A stretch of 64,000 nucleotides of DNA from Lepidurus packardi (GCA_023053545.1 JAKZAN010000002.1:8490790-8554789), one strand, 5' to 3'; positions 1 to 13,267 are shown, counted from the stretch's first letter. Made by a program: numbers and translations. The notes: generated by a model not told the origin, from the sequence alone.

Positions 1-1189
1 GGGAAGAATTCAATGCGGCAAATTCTTAAGAGAATACATTTTAATAAACTCCGCGGAATTACTGGGGCTGGAATACAAAATTAAAAGCTCTTACAATCTT
101 CCTTCTAGTGTAAAGAGTAGAAGCTCTAAGGAAACAACATTAGAAAAAAATTCACTCACGTGTAAAGAGTTCCATTCACTTTTCCGTTAGCATGTTTGTC
201 AAGTTTACATTTCGTAACGGTTGAAATTCGATTATACTGTACGATTCAGCATTGATTTTACCTTCAATCTATATATGCAAATATATTATGGGAAAGTTCT
301 AATATGCAAAACCTTCTTTGCCAGAAGATCTCTTGTGAAGAAACAATGCTAGCACAAAATGTAATTATTCAGGGAAACTAATGAGTTTAGTGACGCGAGA
401 GAATTACTCTGTTTTTGACAAGGAAGGCATTACACGAAAGTTCAGAGAAACCCACTTAAATTTAAAAACAACAACAACACACTCTCCCTCCAAAATCTGC
501 AACAAAACCCAATTAGCAAAACACTCCTGTAGGGCGTATTCAATCATTGCAGTAATCAACTTACAACAAAATATACTCTAATACGTTATAATGAGTGCAT
601 ATTTACCTGTATTGCTACCATTAAAAATTTGCTGATGACCTTATAGATTTCAGGATTAACAATCAAAGGCAATTTAGCGCCTTTAAAAAGGGGAATTTGA
701 AACGCAATTTTATATTGCTCAGCATCCAAAAGGTGTACAAGAAGCTCATGAAAATCTTGATGTTAAAATAACCCACGCACAATTACTAGCATCATTTCCT
801 CTCTCTCTTTTTAACACGAAGCACTTAGGGACAATAGTAACTTATAACTCAACCAGCAAGTCTTCATGGTAAGAAAACGTTACATTGTTTGGCTTCATAA
901 CTTCGGAACCCTTACACAGGTGTAACATAAGAAAACTTAAGCCTTCGAGACCGGCTTAAATCCTGAAGTATGTTGGTGCATTATCTCTTCATAAATGGGT
1001 ACAGAATGTCTCCACTGCTAGCAAACTGTTATACGGCAAAGCTATAAATTGTGCACGACCTAGCAATTACGAACTAATAACCAAGAGGAAGGTTCGGTAT
1101 GCAATTGCCAATTACAGAGACACGTGGAATTTAGCAAACTTTAGGAAACGCAATAACTGGTCTCAGTGTTATTAGATGTTGAATATTAC

Positions 1190-1215
1190 ATTGTCGGGCC
1201 ATATGGTCCGACAAT
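1190..1215. repeat. 26-bp near-perfect palindrome
   Basis: The sequence reads ATTGTCGG, then a centre GCCATATGGT, then CCGACAAT. Apart from one mismatched pair (the ninth base and its partner) it equals its own reverse complement. It lies in otherwise featureless AT-rich DNA. It could be the remnant of terminal inverted repeats or a dimeric protein site; no function can be assigned. Confidence 0.6.
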
Positions 1216-3662
1216 GGTCGCTATAAACGGAAAAACAAATTTTTAATACTTTTAATACGTAAAACGAATTTTCTAGAACGTGCCAAACCAGAAACTAACA
1301 TTTCCAGTAGCCGTATTTTTTGCTATATTTCCAAGTTGCCGCAATCCCAACGTGTGCCAGAAAGTATCGCTACCCTTTTTTGCAGCAACAATTATACCAA
1401 CAAATCTCGTAGAAGAAAAGCAGTAAAAAGTGTAGATCTTGATTGCACCTCACCAAGAAAGGATTTAAAACACTACTCCTTTGGTCATCTCGGTCCCTTC
1501 CTTTGGTCCATTCCTTTGGTCAACCCGGTTTAAGCCATTTGGTTACAACAATGTAGAGCTTTTTAGCTTATCATCGCTCGATTAATCCCCGCCCAGCCTA
1601 TTTGTAGGGAGTAGAAAAACTCGTTGGAAAAAAGCTTATAACAACAGAAGGAAAGAAAATATGTTAACGGCTTTTCTTTCCCGCTTCATTTGTCTGACCT
1701 TCAGTGTAACATTGGCCGGATTTTACGTGTGACTGTGTCAGGAATTGTTGTACTACAAAGGAACTTTTTGGCGCCAATTCATAAACAAAATGGCCGAAGC
1801 TTTGCGGAAACTACGCTCACAAATGGAATATATCACGCAGCATCTTTACGTACGTTTTCAAGCAAAAAGAGCGAGTCTGACAAGAAACAGGAAAGGCCAA
1901 TAAATTAGACAGCTACAAAAGTGATTTGCTAGCCAGAGAATACAAAAGGCTAAATTTTCAAAAACACAATAGAATAAACTTGTGATCTACATGGAAGTTT
2001 AAACAAGTTGAGATTTTAGAGTACAGCAAGGATCAAAACTTTCGTCCTTCCTAACCTTCTAAAGGGATTTTTAACTAACTACATATATATAACATAACTT
2101 GTATTGTATAAAATTATGTTAAATGCTTAAGAGCTCCTATATTGTGTGGCTCACATTTCCAACCTCCAACTGCATTTTTCTATGAGAACGTTGAAGCAAC
2201 TCCACAGCAGGTACAAGAAAAAGAAATTACGTTCTTGTAAGCCAAAGTAAATAAAGATGGAAAGAAGCTTAACTATAGCGGTTGTAACAGATCATCCATA
2301 CATAAAAACCGCACGTATTCCCAACCAGTGATCGATATGATGGAGTGCCGGGGATCTCTGGATCGAATGAAACGAAAGTGAGTGTCTGAAGGGGAGAGGT
2401 TATATAGGTTCTCATCCAGCGTGTTAACATGGAATGTGTAAAGATAACCACCGTTATTCTTCCTTTTTACCCATCCATCTATCTTACCGTGTGACGTCCC
2501 TGGCGCCAACAGAAAAAGAGAAAAGACATCGAAGTGTATTATAGCGATGAAGCGTGAATGGCCGTAATACTTTGACATCGATGGCCCACACGAGATTTCG
2601 ACTTTCGCTTCTTTCGTTTCTCCTTCTGCTACTGCTCAACGTAAAACTATTTTTTAGCTTAGAAAGTAAGAATGGCCACAAAAAAAATTGTTCCGTTTCT
2701 CTTGTATGTTTGTCATCCTTTTCGTAACATTGAAAAGAAAGTTGGTCTTCAATGCTGCGTTCAACGAATCCTGCGGACCGAGTCTGGGAGTTTCTACTCC
2801 TGACGTCTGCCTTCATTGCATTTAACTAACGCAATGTAAAATGAAAGCAATTTGTTTATATATTTCGTGAGCATTTCACTGCCAACCAAGTTGGTGCATC
2901 ACAAAGACGATTAGCAAACTTGTGGTATTGTTGCGCACATCATTCAAGGAATGCAAGCAACTAAGACGCCAGAATAAACGCTATGCAACTCAAACGGAGC
3001 GTAACAATCCTTAATAGCGTTTTCTCTGTATGCGCTTTTCCTGTGCTCCTTCATCTTAACTTTGTGTCAACAAACAGACCAAACGGGGGTGAGACTTCTT
3101 ATCCGCAGCTCTCATGCATAAAATGCCTCTACTATAGCTTTTATCGCAACTAACAATGCGACGGAAGCTGACTCGAGTACACAATTTCCTGGGAGTGTGT
3201 TCAGTATGTTCGCCGCTTGACGGCAACGTTAGCCTACATTACCTTTCAGCTTTACTTTGCAATGTTAAATTCAAGTTTCTAAGGCGCTGCAGAGAGTTCA
3301 CCTTTGCCGCATGCTTGGAATCTTCACACTGATTTACATGCCCACCGAGTGAGAGCACGTGGATCCAACCCAATTAACTGGAAAGCTCAAGCAAAACTGC
3401 CAACTGGGTACTCGAATAATCAACGAGCACCTCGCTTTGGGATGGCTTAATCGACAAGCTCTTCAGCCCCAATACATTCAAGAGCCTCATTACCTCTACC
3501 TACGACTCAATCAAGCCTTCATTAGTCTTCGGCTTCACATAAGTCATGACCTGCGCGTTCAAGCTTTTCCAGACGAAAAATAACAAGAGGATAAAATAAT
3601 ACACAAAAGCCCAAAGACAGTTAGCCCTTAATTTGTTCTATAACAAACTTGACACTACAGTG

Positions 3663-3749
3663 CAGCCAAGCTACACTTAGCTATTAGCTTTCTTGGAAAG
3701 AAAGCTACAGCCAGCCAACAGCCAAGCTACACTTAGCTATTAGCTTTCT
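3663..3749. repeat. Two 31-bp direct copies, 56-bp period
   Basis: A 31-bp segment beginning CAGCCAAGCTACAC and ending AGCTTTCT occurs at 3663-3693 and identically at 3719-3749, separated by 25 bp that include CAGCCAGCCAA. This is a recent local tandem duplication. No coding sequence is affected. Confidence 0.85.
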
Positions 3750-6700
3750 CGTTTCTCACCTCTTCTCCAACCCCGTCTGCAACCCCCATGTTAGAAACCA
3801 CAAACTTTCTGCTGCCTAACGGAGAGCCAATCAAGCTGTACACTAATCCAACAAACAGAAACAATCTCATATACCAGTACATTTCTAATAACTTTTACAA
3901 GGCTGAAATTTTCTAACTGAAATTAAATAGCTAGAAATTCACTTAAGACTATTTATGTTATTAGTTTCTGCTCTGAGCTCTGGGAAAATGAGTCGGAATA
4001 ATTACATAAATGTTAATTTACTTGCAATTATAGGCCTCGAGTTCTGGGATTTAATAGGACACTAAATGGTTTTACGTTACGGTAAACTTTACAGGGAACG
4101 TTTGGTATATGAAATATGGCTTAACAATTAAAGTCTCTTATAACTAGCTGGGATTCTAACGCACGATGCGAGAGCCCGAACGTTGGTTCTTTCCTTATAA
4201 GCTTTAGCAGACTCCTTGAAAGAAAAAATAAAGAAAAGGAAAAGAAGAAGGAACGCTTGAATATTCCTTTCTTAAAAGTAATTTAAGGGCGGACGTTTTC
4301 ATAAATTCGCCGAACACCAGACTGACTTTGCCTAAGCAATGGACCTCTTGTGTTGTTGTGACCTTTGCGTGGCTCGTACCTAAGACCGTAGGACCGCCGT
4401 TCTTTTAGCCGAGTACAAAAGAGGCTTTCAAAGCTCATTTTTCTACGTCTCCTAGTCTAAGAAGTTTTGCTTTTTTTTCAGGGCACAACCTTGCCATTCG
4501 CTTCTCTTTGCCGAGTTCGTTTTGGGGGGAGCTATCAATGTATACACGCTTCAGTTTCCCCATTTTGCCTTTCCCTATACCCGGGCTAAAGCAGCCCTGC
4601 AAAGACAAACATGCGCAGCATCTCGCCCTCATCTTTTCCTTGGACTCTTCGGCGTCCTACAGCGTTTCCCAGAGGCAAAACTTCGATTCAGTCCAGCTTT
4701 GAACGAGCTCAGACAAAGGTTCAAGCTTCAGTGATCATTAACAGCGACAAGTTTTAGCGGAGCCCGGTGATCTTGGACAAAAAATTCTGCGATAGCAGAA
4801 TTCAAGCTTTGTGACATACAGAAATTCCTTCCTCCACCATCAAGGGGAGAAAACCCCGAGTGCTAAAGTTGACCCATCCTCTTGTAAAATGAACGAGACA
4901 AGGATCGATTCACCTCTTCACCAGTCAAAGCTGAATTCGTTAGAAATGTAAGGTGCGTGACAACGTGCATTTGACTCTGGATTGACAGACACATAGCAGT
5001 TGGTCCCTTCAAGTCTTAATGATTCACTAATGTTCGCAACAGTTTCCTCGCCTTCGTCAGGACATACATACACAAACATGCATACACATAATACATCTGT
5101 ATCGCTCGAATTTCACACACTTTTCACGTAGCGGAGATGAAGGAGATACGGAGGTAAACAGAAAAGAAAAACGAAGCTCAAAGATTATGTGTGCTGAGTT
5201 TGAAAATTCAAGACGTAATCCTGTCAGTTTCTATTTCGGGCCTTTAACGAAATTGAAGAAAAGATGGCCAAACGACTTTTTCGTTGAGGCTTTTGGGAGC
5301 CTTTCCTACTCACTAGCATATCGAAAGCACTCGCATGTCAAACACTTCTGGGCCTTCGCCATATCTCTTCCGCAATTGCTTTTTTTTCAACAGGAAAGTC
5401 TTACTTCCTTTTGGACTGAGAAATCAGAACTTTTCTTCAATGTCGTCTCTTTTTTGCTTTTTCCATATTTACTCCTTCAATCTTCATTTCCTGTGAGGGA
5501 AAAATATTTTTGCTCACTTTTTTTATCGATTTCCCCCACGAAAAAAGTAGAAACTTTGGCCGAGTAATTAAGATTGATCCATCTTTCGGGAAAAAAAGAA
5601 ACCTAGTCTCCCTTCTACTCCTGAAATTTCTACTGTTTAATGAAGCTAACTTGAATGCGGCTGACGCTCAAGCTGTTAAATTCCCTCTTTCTCCGAGCAT
5701 TACGTTGAATTCTTGATCATTTGTTAGCCGGAGTTGGGATGGTTACTAAACTATTCCCAAACTAGTCACCGTTAGTTTTAAGCCTATAATCCTATCCTCT
5801 TGAATCGACTTCAAAACGATTAGCTCCTATTTTTCACGTTTCGTTTTCAGTTCCGTAATTTCTGGCTCATCCCTCCCCTTCCTTCTCGAAAAGAGGTCCT
5901 TCGATTCAATTGGAATTCGTTTCATTTAAAATCATCAGCAATGTTCATTCACGACCCTCCGTAATTCGCGCCTCCTAAGAAGCATTGGTGAATTAGTATT
6001 ACTGGCGAAGTTGGGTTCAGAATCCGTGTTAGTCATCCTCACCGGATTACTTTTACCGCACTGAGCACAAACCACACGGACAGAGAGTGGAAAAGAGAGG
6101 GGATCCGCAGATACTGCACTATAACTCGTGTGTTTGTGTTTGGGTACTGACGATATTGAGCGCAAAGTGCTGGAGGGAACTTGCATATTCCATTACGATG
6201 TTTTCTCTCTCCCGCGTTCAGCTTAAATTCCGTCTGGCCTCGGCGTCACTCGGTTGAAGCTTTTCTCTTTCTTTCATCTCTCTATGTTCCATTGTGCAGT
6301 ACAGTACTCTGTCAAAAGCGGGCAGCGTGGCGAAGGCGAAGAAGAGACTCCTCGTCCCACGCGTATCGTCAATACGCGTCAGCGTTGCTGTCTTCAAGCG
6401 AGTGTCAAGGGACCTTTCCGTTGGCCAGTTTGGCAGAATTCGAATGCGAGACTCGGGTGAGTCTTCCACTGACTGCGAAAAAGGTTCCAGAAGGAAAACC
6501 AGGAAGAAAAGGAAAACAACCAAAGCTATTGCAGAGAGAGAAAGAGAGAGAGCAACAGCAGCATCTTTTCCCGTTTGGTAATCCTCCGTGCCAGGAAGAG
6601 AAATGGTGAGACGAAAGTGCACACAAGACGCATGGGACGAGCAACTAAGAGAAAAATCGATGAAAAAGAAGTATATATCTTAAAGGTTCATGCTCTCTTA

Positions 6701-7952
6701 CCAACTTCTCTGCTTGTTGTGCTGCAGCCGTTTGGTTTGCAGCTATTACACACTTGCGAATGTGGCTCTTTAGTACACCCCAAGTACCAGGGCGAGACTC
6801 AAACCCTCAGTTTCTCGCAACCGTCAGGACTTTTTTCACACATTGTGGTCTTCCCTGGTCACTTGGCCCTGACTCGTCGTCCTCCTGTACTACGTTATAT
6901 ACTTGGGGACATTTCTATTCTTCCCTCCTTCGCTCGCCTACTTTTTTCCCTTTATGCCGCTTTACTCTCATAGAAAGCTCTCCCAGGAAAAAAAGAAAGA
7001 ACGTTCGGGCATGTTGGGTTGGGCGAATCAAAACACGTACTCGCCGTTCCTACTGCTGCCGTTTCCGCGTCTGGCAGCTGACAAATGGCAATGGGTACAA
7101 AACGGTCCATCGTTAGTCAACTGGGGCAATAAATGCAATTAGCTCGGTTCCAACTCAATTACTTGTCTACTTGTCTTAAAGTGAAGGGAAAAGAACAGAA
7201 CCATCCGTAACGTGACAAGTGCATACGGGAGAAACCACCGAAACTCTCTGGAGTGACCTAAAACCTCCAAATCAAATACAGTTTTAGAATACCCATATCC
7301 AATACGCTTTTCAAACGTCTTGCGAAGTAAAACTCATAAAAATCTTTCAAGACGAGCTTCTCTTGATTGATACAGGTACCAACTAAGTACATTGTATGTA
7401 CCCTGCGGGTAAAGCTTTACATACGTTAAAACTTTCAATCATAGGAAAGACAAAATAAGATTGGAAATACTGATGAAATGTTGTATAACTAAGTTTGGGA
7501 GATGATTTAATTCGTTCATATTTTCTTTTTAACTCAAGATTAACAACGGTAAATAATTGACGACCATGGTTTTCCAAGCGGAAAATGGAAGAGTAGATCA
7601 TAAAATGTGTATGCGAAGGAAAATGTATGTCACAGGAAAGCTTCTTGACTTAGACTGCCGGGATGGGTGAATCCTCCCTTTGTCCTCGACATCTTCACGG
7701 GAATGTCATTAGAAGGGAACGATGATGCACGGGACCTGTCTGTAATTAGACGTAGAGAAGGATGTGTGCGCTCCTGTATGCTATGCTGCCTGACTAATAT
7801 CAGATGAGCCTTTTGCGTTTCCCTCCCACCTTCGCCCAGATAGAAGCTTCTGACGCTGATGCCAGCTCAGTCTTCAGCATAGAACGGAAACTCATAAAAT
7901 GAGACCTTAAAGCAAATTGCGAAATACACGGAAGCCTTGGACAAAAGCAATA

Positions 7953-8591
7953 CAGTGGTACCTCGACATACGAGTGCCCCAACATACGAGTTTTTCGAGA
8001 TACGAGCCGGCGAGCGAGTGATTTTTTGCTTTGAGTTACGAGCGAAATTCGAGATACGAGTTCGGTTTAGCAGATTGATGTTGATGCAATGTGTGAAAAA
8101 AAAAATTACCAAAAATAAATGCCATGTTTAAATTGGTGTAAAAACAGTACTGTCTAGGAGTACAACTTTTCCAAGATACTCAACGAATGAGATTCCACGC
8201 TTATACGCTGGTCATAGCATTGAATAGATAATTATCAAGAGCGAATATTACCAAGAAGCTAGTAGTTTCAATAGGATATTTCAATACGACTAGCAAATAT
8301 TGAGAAGGGGATAGAGAAATCCATTGAAAAAAAAATAAAAAAAAACTGAAAAATTGGTAAAATTAGGAATTCACTAGATAAATAAATTTTATATCAATAG
8401 AGGAGTAGATCATTTATAGGCTTATCTAGAAAACCACGTAACAAAAATAACTGGGGCGACATTTTGGGGGTTGGAACGGATTAATGGTAGTTCAATTGTT
8501 TTGTATGGGAAAATTTGCTTCGAGATACGAGTAATTCAAGATCCGAGCAAGGTTGCGGAACGAATTAAACTCGTATGTCGAGGTACCACTG
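7953..8591. mobile_element. 639-bp MITE with Tc1/mariner/pogo-like termini
   Basis: The left end begins CAGTGGTACCTCGACATACG and the right end is its exact reverse complement for at least 22 bp. The element is bounded on both sides by TA (7951-7952 and 8592-8593), the target duplication of the Tc1/mariner superfamily. Both subterminal regions repeat the short word CGAGATACGAG. There is no transposase reading frame inside, and the interior is AT-rich with A runs. This is a non-autonomous element; the CAGTGGTACCTCG type of end is one I associate with pogo/Tigger-like elements, which is an inference from memory. The perfect termini suggest the copy is not very old. Confidence 0.88.
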
Positions 8592-10848
8592 TACTTGATT
8601 AACAGACATTCAGTACCTAGCGCATCTACCTTGCATACTGTATGGTACTGGTACTCTACCTCTGTTTTGGGCACAAAGGAGTTGCTTTCTAAAGGGTCCA
8701 GTAGTACTCTTTGCAATTTCACAGTTCCCACATCGTAATGTACAGTACAGTTTACTGTGATAGTTCGGGATTTAAGGGTACAGAAGTAATGCGTCCGAAC
8801 AGTAATGCCTTCGAAGCACTACATTTTGTAAAAGATGTGCTCATGGAATGGTTAGGTTGATTCAAGGGTATTAAAACACCAATTATTCCAACTGTACTTC
8901 ATATTTCATATTTTTATTTCTTCGTATTTCATATTTCTGGTTTAGATTTACCAATTCTAGGTCCTTTTCTATGTCGCTTGCTGTTGACTTGAAAAGTGTA
9001 TGATGCTGACTTGTAAGTTGGGTCTATGGAACTGGGTGTACAAATTTATAGGAAGCCGAAGACATAAAATATTGGTCGACGTATAAAGCAGGCACAAGAG
9101 GCTTAAAATCCAAGGAAACCCATTTCCATGTCTACCGTATCTCCGGCAGGGGGCAAGATTGGTTCCCATTTCTCAGAACGGACTAACTTCAATTTCTTCC
9201 CGAAATAGGATACACATTTTTCATGAATAATCACTGAGGTTGGGTTGTGTAGTGAGGAAGGCTAATATTTCAAGACTGGCAATAATTATATACTGTTTTT
9301 ATTTTTACGCAATAAATGTAACTAGTATTCGTTTTTTATAGGATAGGACAGATCCTGAGAGAGTGAGTTGAATGCTAGAACGCTAGAAACTTGAAGCCCG
9401 CTACAGTTGGCGGTCTTTCTTACCGTGTCTCATGGCGGGTATTACTATTCATACGTAAAGTCCAAAGTCAAGTTTGTTTTTAGAGGAGTATATACTTAAA
9501 AGCCAGATCACAGGATGTGGATGCATTTGTTCAGAGAAAAAAAGTACAACACCGTGGGGCAAAGGTCGTTAACTTTCTGTCCTTTCTTATCGGTATAATT
9601 TATTATTTTTGCTTAAAAAAGGAACTCGAGCTCCATGCTATTTAATAAACACAAAAAGTTACTAAGTTTCATCATTTCTCTCGTGAAGAACGAACAGCTC
9701 TGTTTGACATTTGTTTAATGAAAAGTCATCGGATATACCCCTCTTGCAATAGTAATGAGTTGAAATTGCACTTTACGAAATTCCAAACAACCACCCAATA
9801 TTATGCAGCATCTGTATTAGGACCAGTATCCTACTAATTTGGGAAACATTACAACACATCCCTTCAATATAAATTAATTTTAAAAATATGTCTCTAATAC
9901 CTCGAAGAGGTAAACGTGTCTCTCAGAAATGTAGAAAATGTGTCTAAATTGCTCATGCAGCGATTTCATGACTAAAGTTGCATATTGCCAACTAATTACT
10001 ATAAATCGCCATTTCAGACAGTTCTTTGACACTGAACTAGCGTCTTTCGGTACTATTATAAGTCTAATATGATATTCTTTATGATATTCTTCATCATATT
10101 AGAATCCTAGTTGTACCCCACGACCTTAGTACTCTTTGCCCTCTGGCACAATAGCCGGTACTCACAATACCCTCACGGAAGCGGTGTGCAGTAACAGTTT
10201 TAGATGAGAATCAGGTTACACATGCATAATAATTACAGTACACTCTACAAATGCCCTCGTAAATTTAGAAGAAATCTATGTAATTTTTGCTACAATGTCA
10301 TTATTGTAGTACCGCTTAAAGTATTTTCTTTGTTAAAAAAACTCAATAATGAATTACTCCCATATACGTTTTTATGTTGTAAATTACGATTTCCATTTAA
10401 CTTCACAATTATTTTAGTGGCATAAAGGGTACCAAATATTGTAAATTTCTGGCACAGTGGAATCAAGTCAGGTAACGTTGAACTATGCAAAGGAAATAGA
10501 TATATCAATGTGCACAATCTTCTTTTCCTTTCTCTTTCGCGACAATTGCACTTTCGTATAACGTAATGGCCAAAGTATAATTACCGCGACCTAGAACTTA
10601 CAATTACTTTTTTTAGGAGCAAGGAATTTATTAGAAAAAGTTTAAAAAAATGTAATTATGTACGTGCTTCGTCTCCCATTGTTAGCAGCTTGAGAGCTAT
10701 CTTACCCTACCAACGGCATGAAAAGACTTAACAGCAGCAGGCAGGCAGGTATAAAACAAAAAGATCCATATAATGTCATCAAAGGACGTTTTTGGCTTGC
10801 TATTGCATCAATCCAGACTATCCAAAGAATCCACCATAACTCTCCTAC
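8592..10848. other. Intergenic AT-rich DNA, nothing recognised
   Basis: I see no reading frame with protein-like composition and no repeat of note beyond a local TATGATATTCTT doubling near 10070-10100. Nothing here can be assigned. Confidence 0.5.
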
Positions 10849-11022
10849 AATTATGTCCTAATTAACTAAATTAATAATTATGTCGTAATTTTAAAAAGAT
10901 AATTATGTCGTAATTAAAAAGTAATTATGTACTAATTGAAATAAATAATTATTTACTAATTAAAATTAATAATTATATCCTAATTAAAATTATGTCTTAA
11001 ATAATATGTCCTAATTAATTTT
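10849..11022. repeat. AT-rich degenerate minisatellite
   Basis: The word AATTATGTCcTAATT and close variants (TAATTATGTCGTAATT, TAATTATGTACTAATT, ATATGTCCTAATTAATT) recur about every 25-40 bp, each one partly self-complementary. The array abuts the truncated 3' side of the gypsy element, so the missing 3' LTR may have been lost at this unstable sequence. Confidence 0.75.
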
Positions 11023-11087
11023 ATTAGACGTACCTGCATGCCTCGGTTTGCTGGATTGACAATACAAGGAGAATTAGAAATACTGCA

Positions 11088-11978
11088 CTATTCTTCCTCC
11101 GCAAAACTCTTCGGCGGTTTTCTTACGCGGGTCGGACGACGTAGAGGAATTGGTGCTTGAATGGGCTCGGACGGCGGTATTGAGGCCGAACCTGGCATCA
11201 CCGTGACTCTTCTTAATAGACGTCTGTTGCGGCGGAAAAGGCGCCCTGCCGGTGTTTTCACCATATAATCTCTGTTGCGTCCGACCTCGACTATGACGCC
11301 TGGCGTGTCCCAGCGTTTCATAAAGGGATGCTGAATGAGGACGTGGTTCCTTACATCCAGGTCTCCCAACGAGTGTGCTCGTTTGTCGTAGTAGGCTTTT
11401 CGAACTTCCTTTGGGCGTCGAGATTTCTTTTCTAAATCCACTGCTGCCTTCTGCCATTTGGCTTCAAATGAGCTGCGGTCTGCTGGTATACAATCGCGCA
11501 TGGGGCTTCTGAAAATGAGCTGGGCTGGAGATGCTCCACCTTCTTTGGGAGCGGTTCGGAAAAGTAGCAATGACTGGCCGAATTCGTCCTCGTTGAAGGC
11601 TCCTGCCACCCATGCTCCTTCGATGAGTTTCTTTATGCTCTTGACCGTGGTTTCTGCTAAACCTTTTGATTGCTTATAGTGTGGCGAAGACATGCTTTGC
11701 GCTATATCCCAATCCTTCATAAATTTCCTGAAGTCTGCGCTTGTAAATTGCGGCCCATTATCCGAGAAGAATTTTACTGGCGCTCCAGGGCCATTTACGA
11801 AGAAACGGCGAACCTCGTCTACCACCTTCTGTGCGGAAGTGTTTTTGTTCGGAAATGCGGCTACATATGGCCATCCACTAAACTGATGTACGATGATTAG
11901 GAAATCTCTGCCCCTGACCGTTGCTAAGTCTGCGTGGACGATTTCGAAAGGGCGTGTGGCTGGCTCGTGGTGTCGCAT
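11088..11978 (-). pseudogene. Ty3/gypsy integrase fragment
   Basis: A 296-residue open frame carries a retroviral-type integrase core: Asp17 in HADL, Asp73 in FSDNGPQF and Glu109 in KGLAE, a D-35-E spacing typical of Ty3/gypsy integrases. The C-terminal part (LGDLDVRNHVLIQHP, then RWDTPGVIVEVGRNRDYMVK) resembles the chromodomain-like tail that binds DNA. The N-terminal zinc-binding HHCC part and the start of the core are absent, because the frame begins at the deletion junction near 11978. It belongs to the minus-strand element that runs to the LTR at 13470. It could not act alone. Confidence 0.85.
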
Positions 11979-12003
11979 TGTCGCATGGCTCGTGGTGTCG
12001 CAT
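11961..12003. repeat. 25-bp-period duplication at the deletion junction
   Basis: An 18-bp word (TGGCTCGTGGTGTCGCAT) occurs at 11961-11978 and again at 11986-12003, with GTCGCA-type filler between. It sits exactly where integrase sequence stops and where, in a complete element, reverse transcriptase and RNase H should lie. It looks like a repair scar from the internal deletion. Confidence 0.8.
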
Positions 12004-12058
12004 CCCGGGACAGTGTAGGTTGTTTTAGGTTCTTGAACACGTGCACAACCGTTTTTGT

Positions 12059-12310
12059 TTAGTGAGACCTCCCGTCCCTCGCGATCCAGTCGAATGTTGC
12101 CTGGAACGTGCCTGCGCTAGTAATTTGTACGCCCACCGTTGAAAATGCTGGTAAGCCTTGCGGCGACAATACCACGCCTTTCAGCAGGTCTTTATACATT
12201 TGTTCCGATATTGCGTCGATGTCTGCTCCAGTGTCAGGTAACGCATGGATTTCTACGGTCTTCTTAGAATCCGTTGTTGGTATGACCTTGACCATTTGGC
12301 TTGTTGCCAC
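12059..12310 (-). pseudogene. Gypsy retroelement aspartic protease fragment
   Basis: An 83-residue open frame contains LPDTGADIDAI, the active-site motif of retroelement aspartic proteases (D-T-G-A), followed by a hydrophobic region ending FQATFDWIARDG. It lies between the gag-like frame and the integrase fragment in the expected gag-protease-integrase order on the minus strand. Only about 80 bp separate its end from the integrase frame, so the reverse transcriptase and RNase H domains are deleted. Its first codon position is uncertain because it overlaps the gag-like frame. Confidence 0.8.
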
Positions 12311-12365
12311 CGAGCTGAAGAGGTTCTGCTTCGGGGAACTGATGTATACGCCGTGTATATAAGCT

Positions 12366-13165
12366 CTATCTTTGTTTCAACATACGTCCTTGAAATGACC
12401 TGATATTCCGCACTTTCTTCTCTCTGCCGTTTGCTGGGCAGTCCGTACGTGCCTGCTTCTTTTCGGCGCCACAATACGAGCATCTTGCCTTTCCAGAATG
12501 GTTGTTTGAGGGCTTCGACTGACGTGGTGTCTCTTTTGCTGGCTTGCCCATCTTCAAAACACCAAAGACTGCAGCTCCGCTTTCACCTTTCATGTTCAGG
12601 TTTTGGATTGCAGCAGCATCGCACGATCTCAGCGTTGCCACGGCTTTGTCTAGGGTGAGGGTTGGCCCTTTCTCACGTAACTTTTGTCTTGCTTCATCCT
12701 CTGCTACGCCGTATATTATTTGACCTAAGATTCTTGTTGATTCGCATGAGCCGCACCGGTCTTTTGGGAACTCGCATTTGCTCGCCAAATCACGAAGTTC
12801 ACACAGCCAGTCGTCAGTCGCTCCTCTGCCCCTTGTTTCCGTGATGCAAATTCTTGACGCCAAAAGTGGTGGCTTCTCCCCGCGTTGCACCGCTCTCCTA
12901 ACTAGGCTATGATGGCGGTATGGCTCTTGAGTTCTTCGGACGTCAACCCTGCCGTTAAGACCATTTGCAACGTAGTCTTAGACAAACACGAGAAGACGAT
13001 ATTCGTTTTGTACGCTGGTCTCTCTTCTTCCTTGAGAACTGAGTCAATGGTTGAAAGAGCAAGAAAAACCTCCTACTTTGTCCTCCACACTTCGACGCAG
13101 TCTTTAAATTCTTCTAAATCGAAAGGGGGTGTCAAGCCATAGGGCTTGAAAGGTTTGGCTGCCAT
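12366..13165 (-). pseudogene. Gypsy gag-like gene, broken
   Basis: Translation from ATG at 13165 begins MAAKPFKPYGLTPPFD, a start typical of arthropod gypsy Gag proteins, but meets an in-frame TAG at 13073-13075 (codon 31) and another at 12902-12904. The rest of Gag continues in a different frame from about 12890, so a frameshift has also occurred. That part contains the dimer-like core (LRDLASKCEF, GQIIYGVAEDEARQKL) and a degenerate zinc knuckle, CSYCGAEKKQARTDC, which lacks the standard CCHC spacing. The product would package element RNA in an intact copy. Here it is non-functional. Confidence 0.75.
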
Positions 13166-13267
13166 CTTGGTAGTCCAATTTGTAGCACTTTTACACACTT
13201 TCTCTGTCTAACAGTGTATAAATCAAGAAACCACACTAATACGGGAATTTGTACGGAATACGGAAAA

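Larger units (their letters stand above)
1..7952. other. Long intergenic region without a supportable gene
   Basis: Open frames here are short, often open on both strands at once (for example around 4435-4734 and 6180-6640), and none shows a recognisable domain, signal peptide or splice-linked continuation. The part from about 5900 to 7140 is richer in G+C and has a purine run (GA-rich near 6530-6560); it could be a promoter or untranslated exon of a gene outside my recognition, but nothing in it proves this. Small repeats within the interval are listed separately. Confidence 0.5.

Noticed and set aside
6181-7142. Cluster of overlapping open frames up to 142 codons
   Set aside because: All frames on both strands are open because of purine/pyrimidine-rich composition, and none is protein-like.
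10849-11022. CRISPR-like repeat array
   Set aside because: Units are degenerate, irregularly spaced and AT-only, without unique spacers, and the window is eukaryotic.
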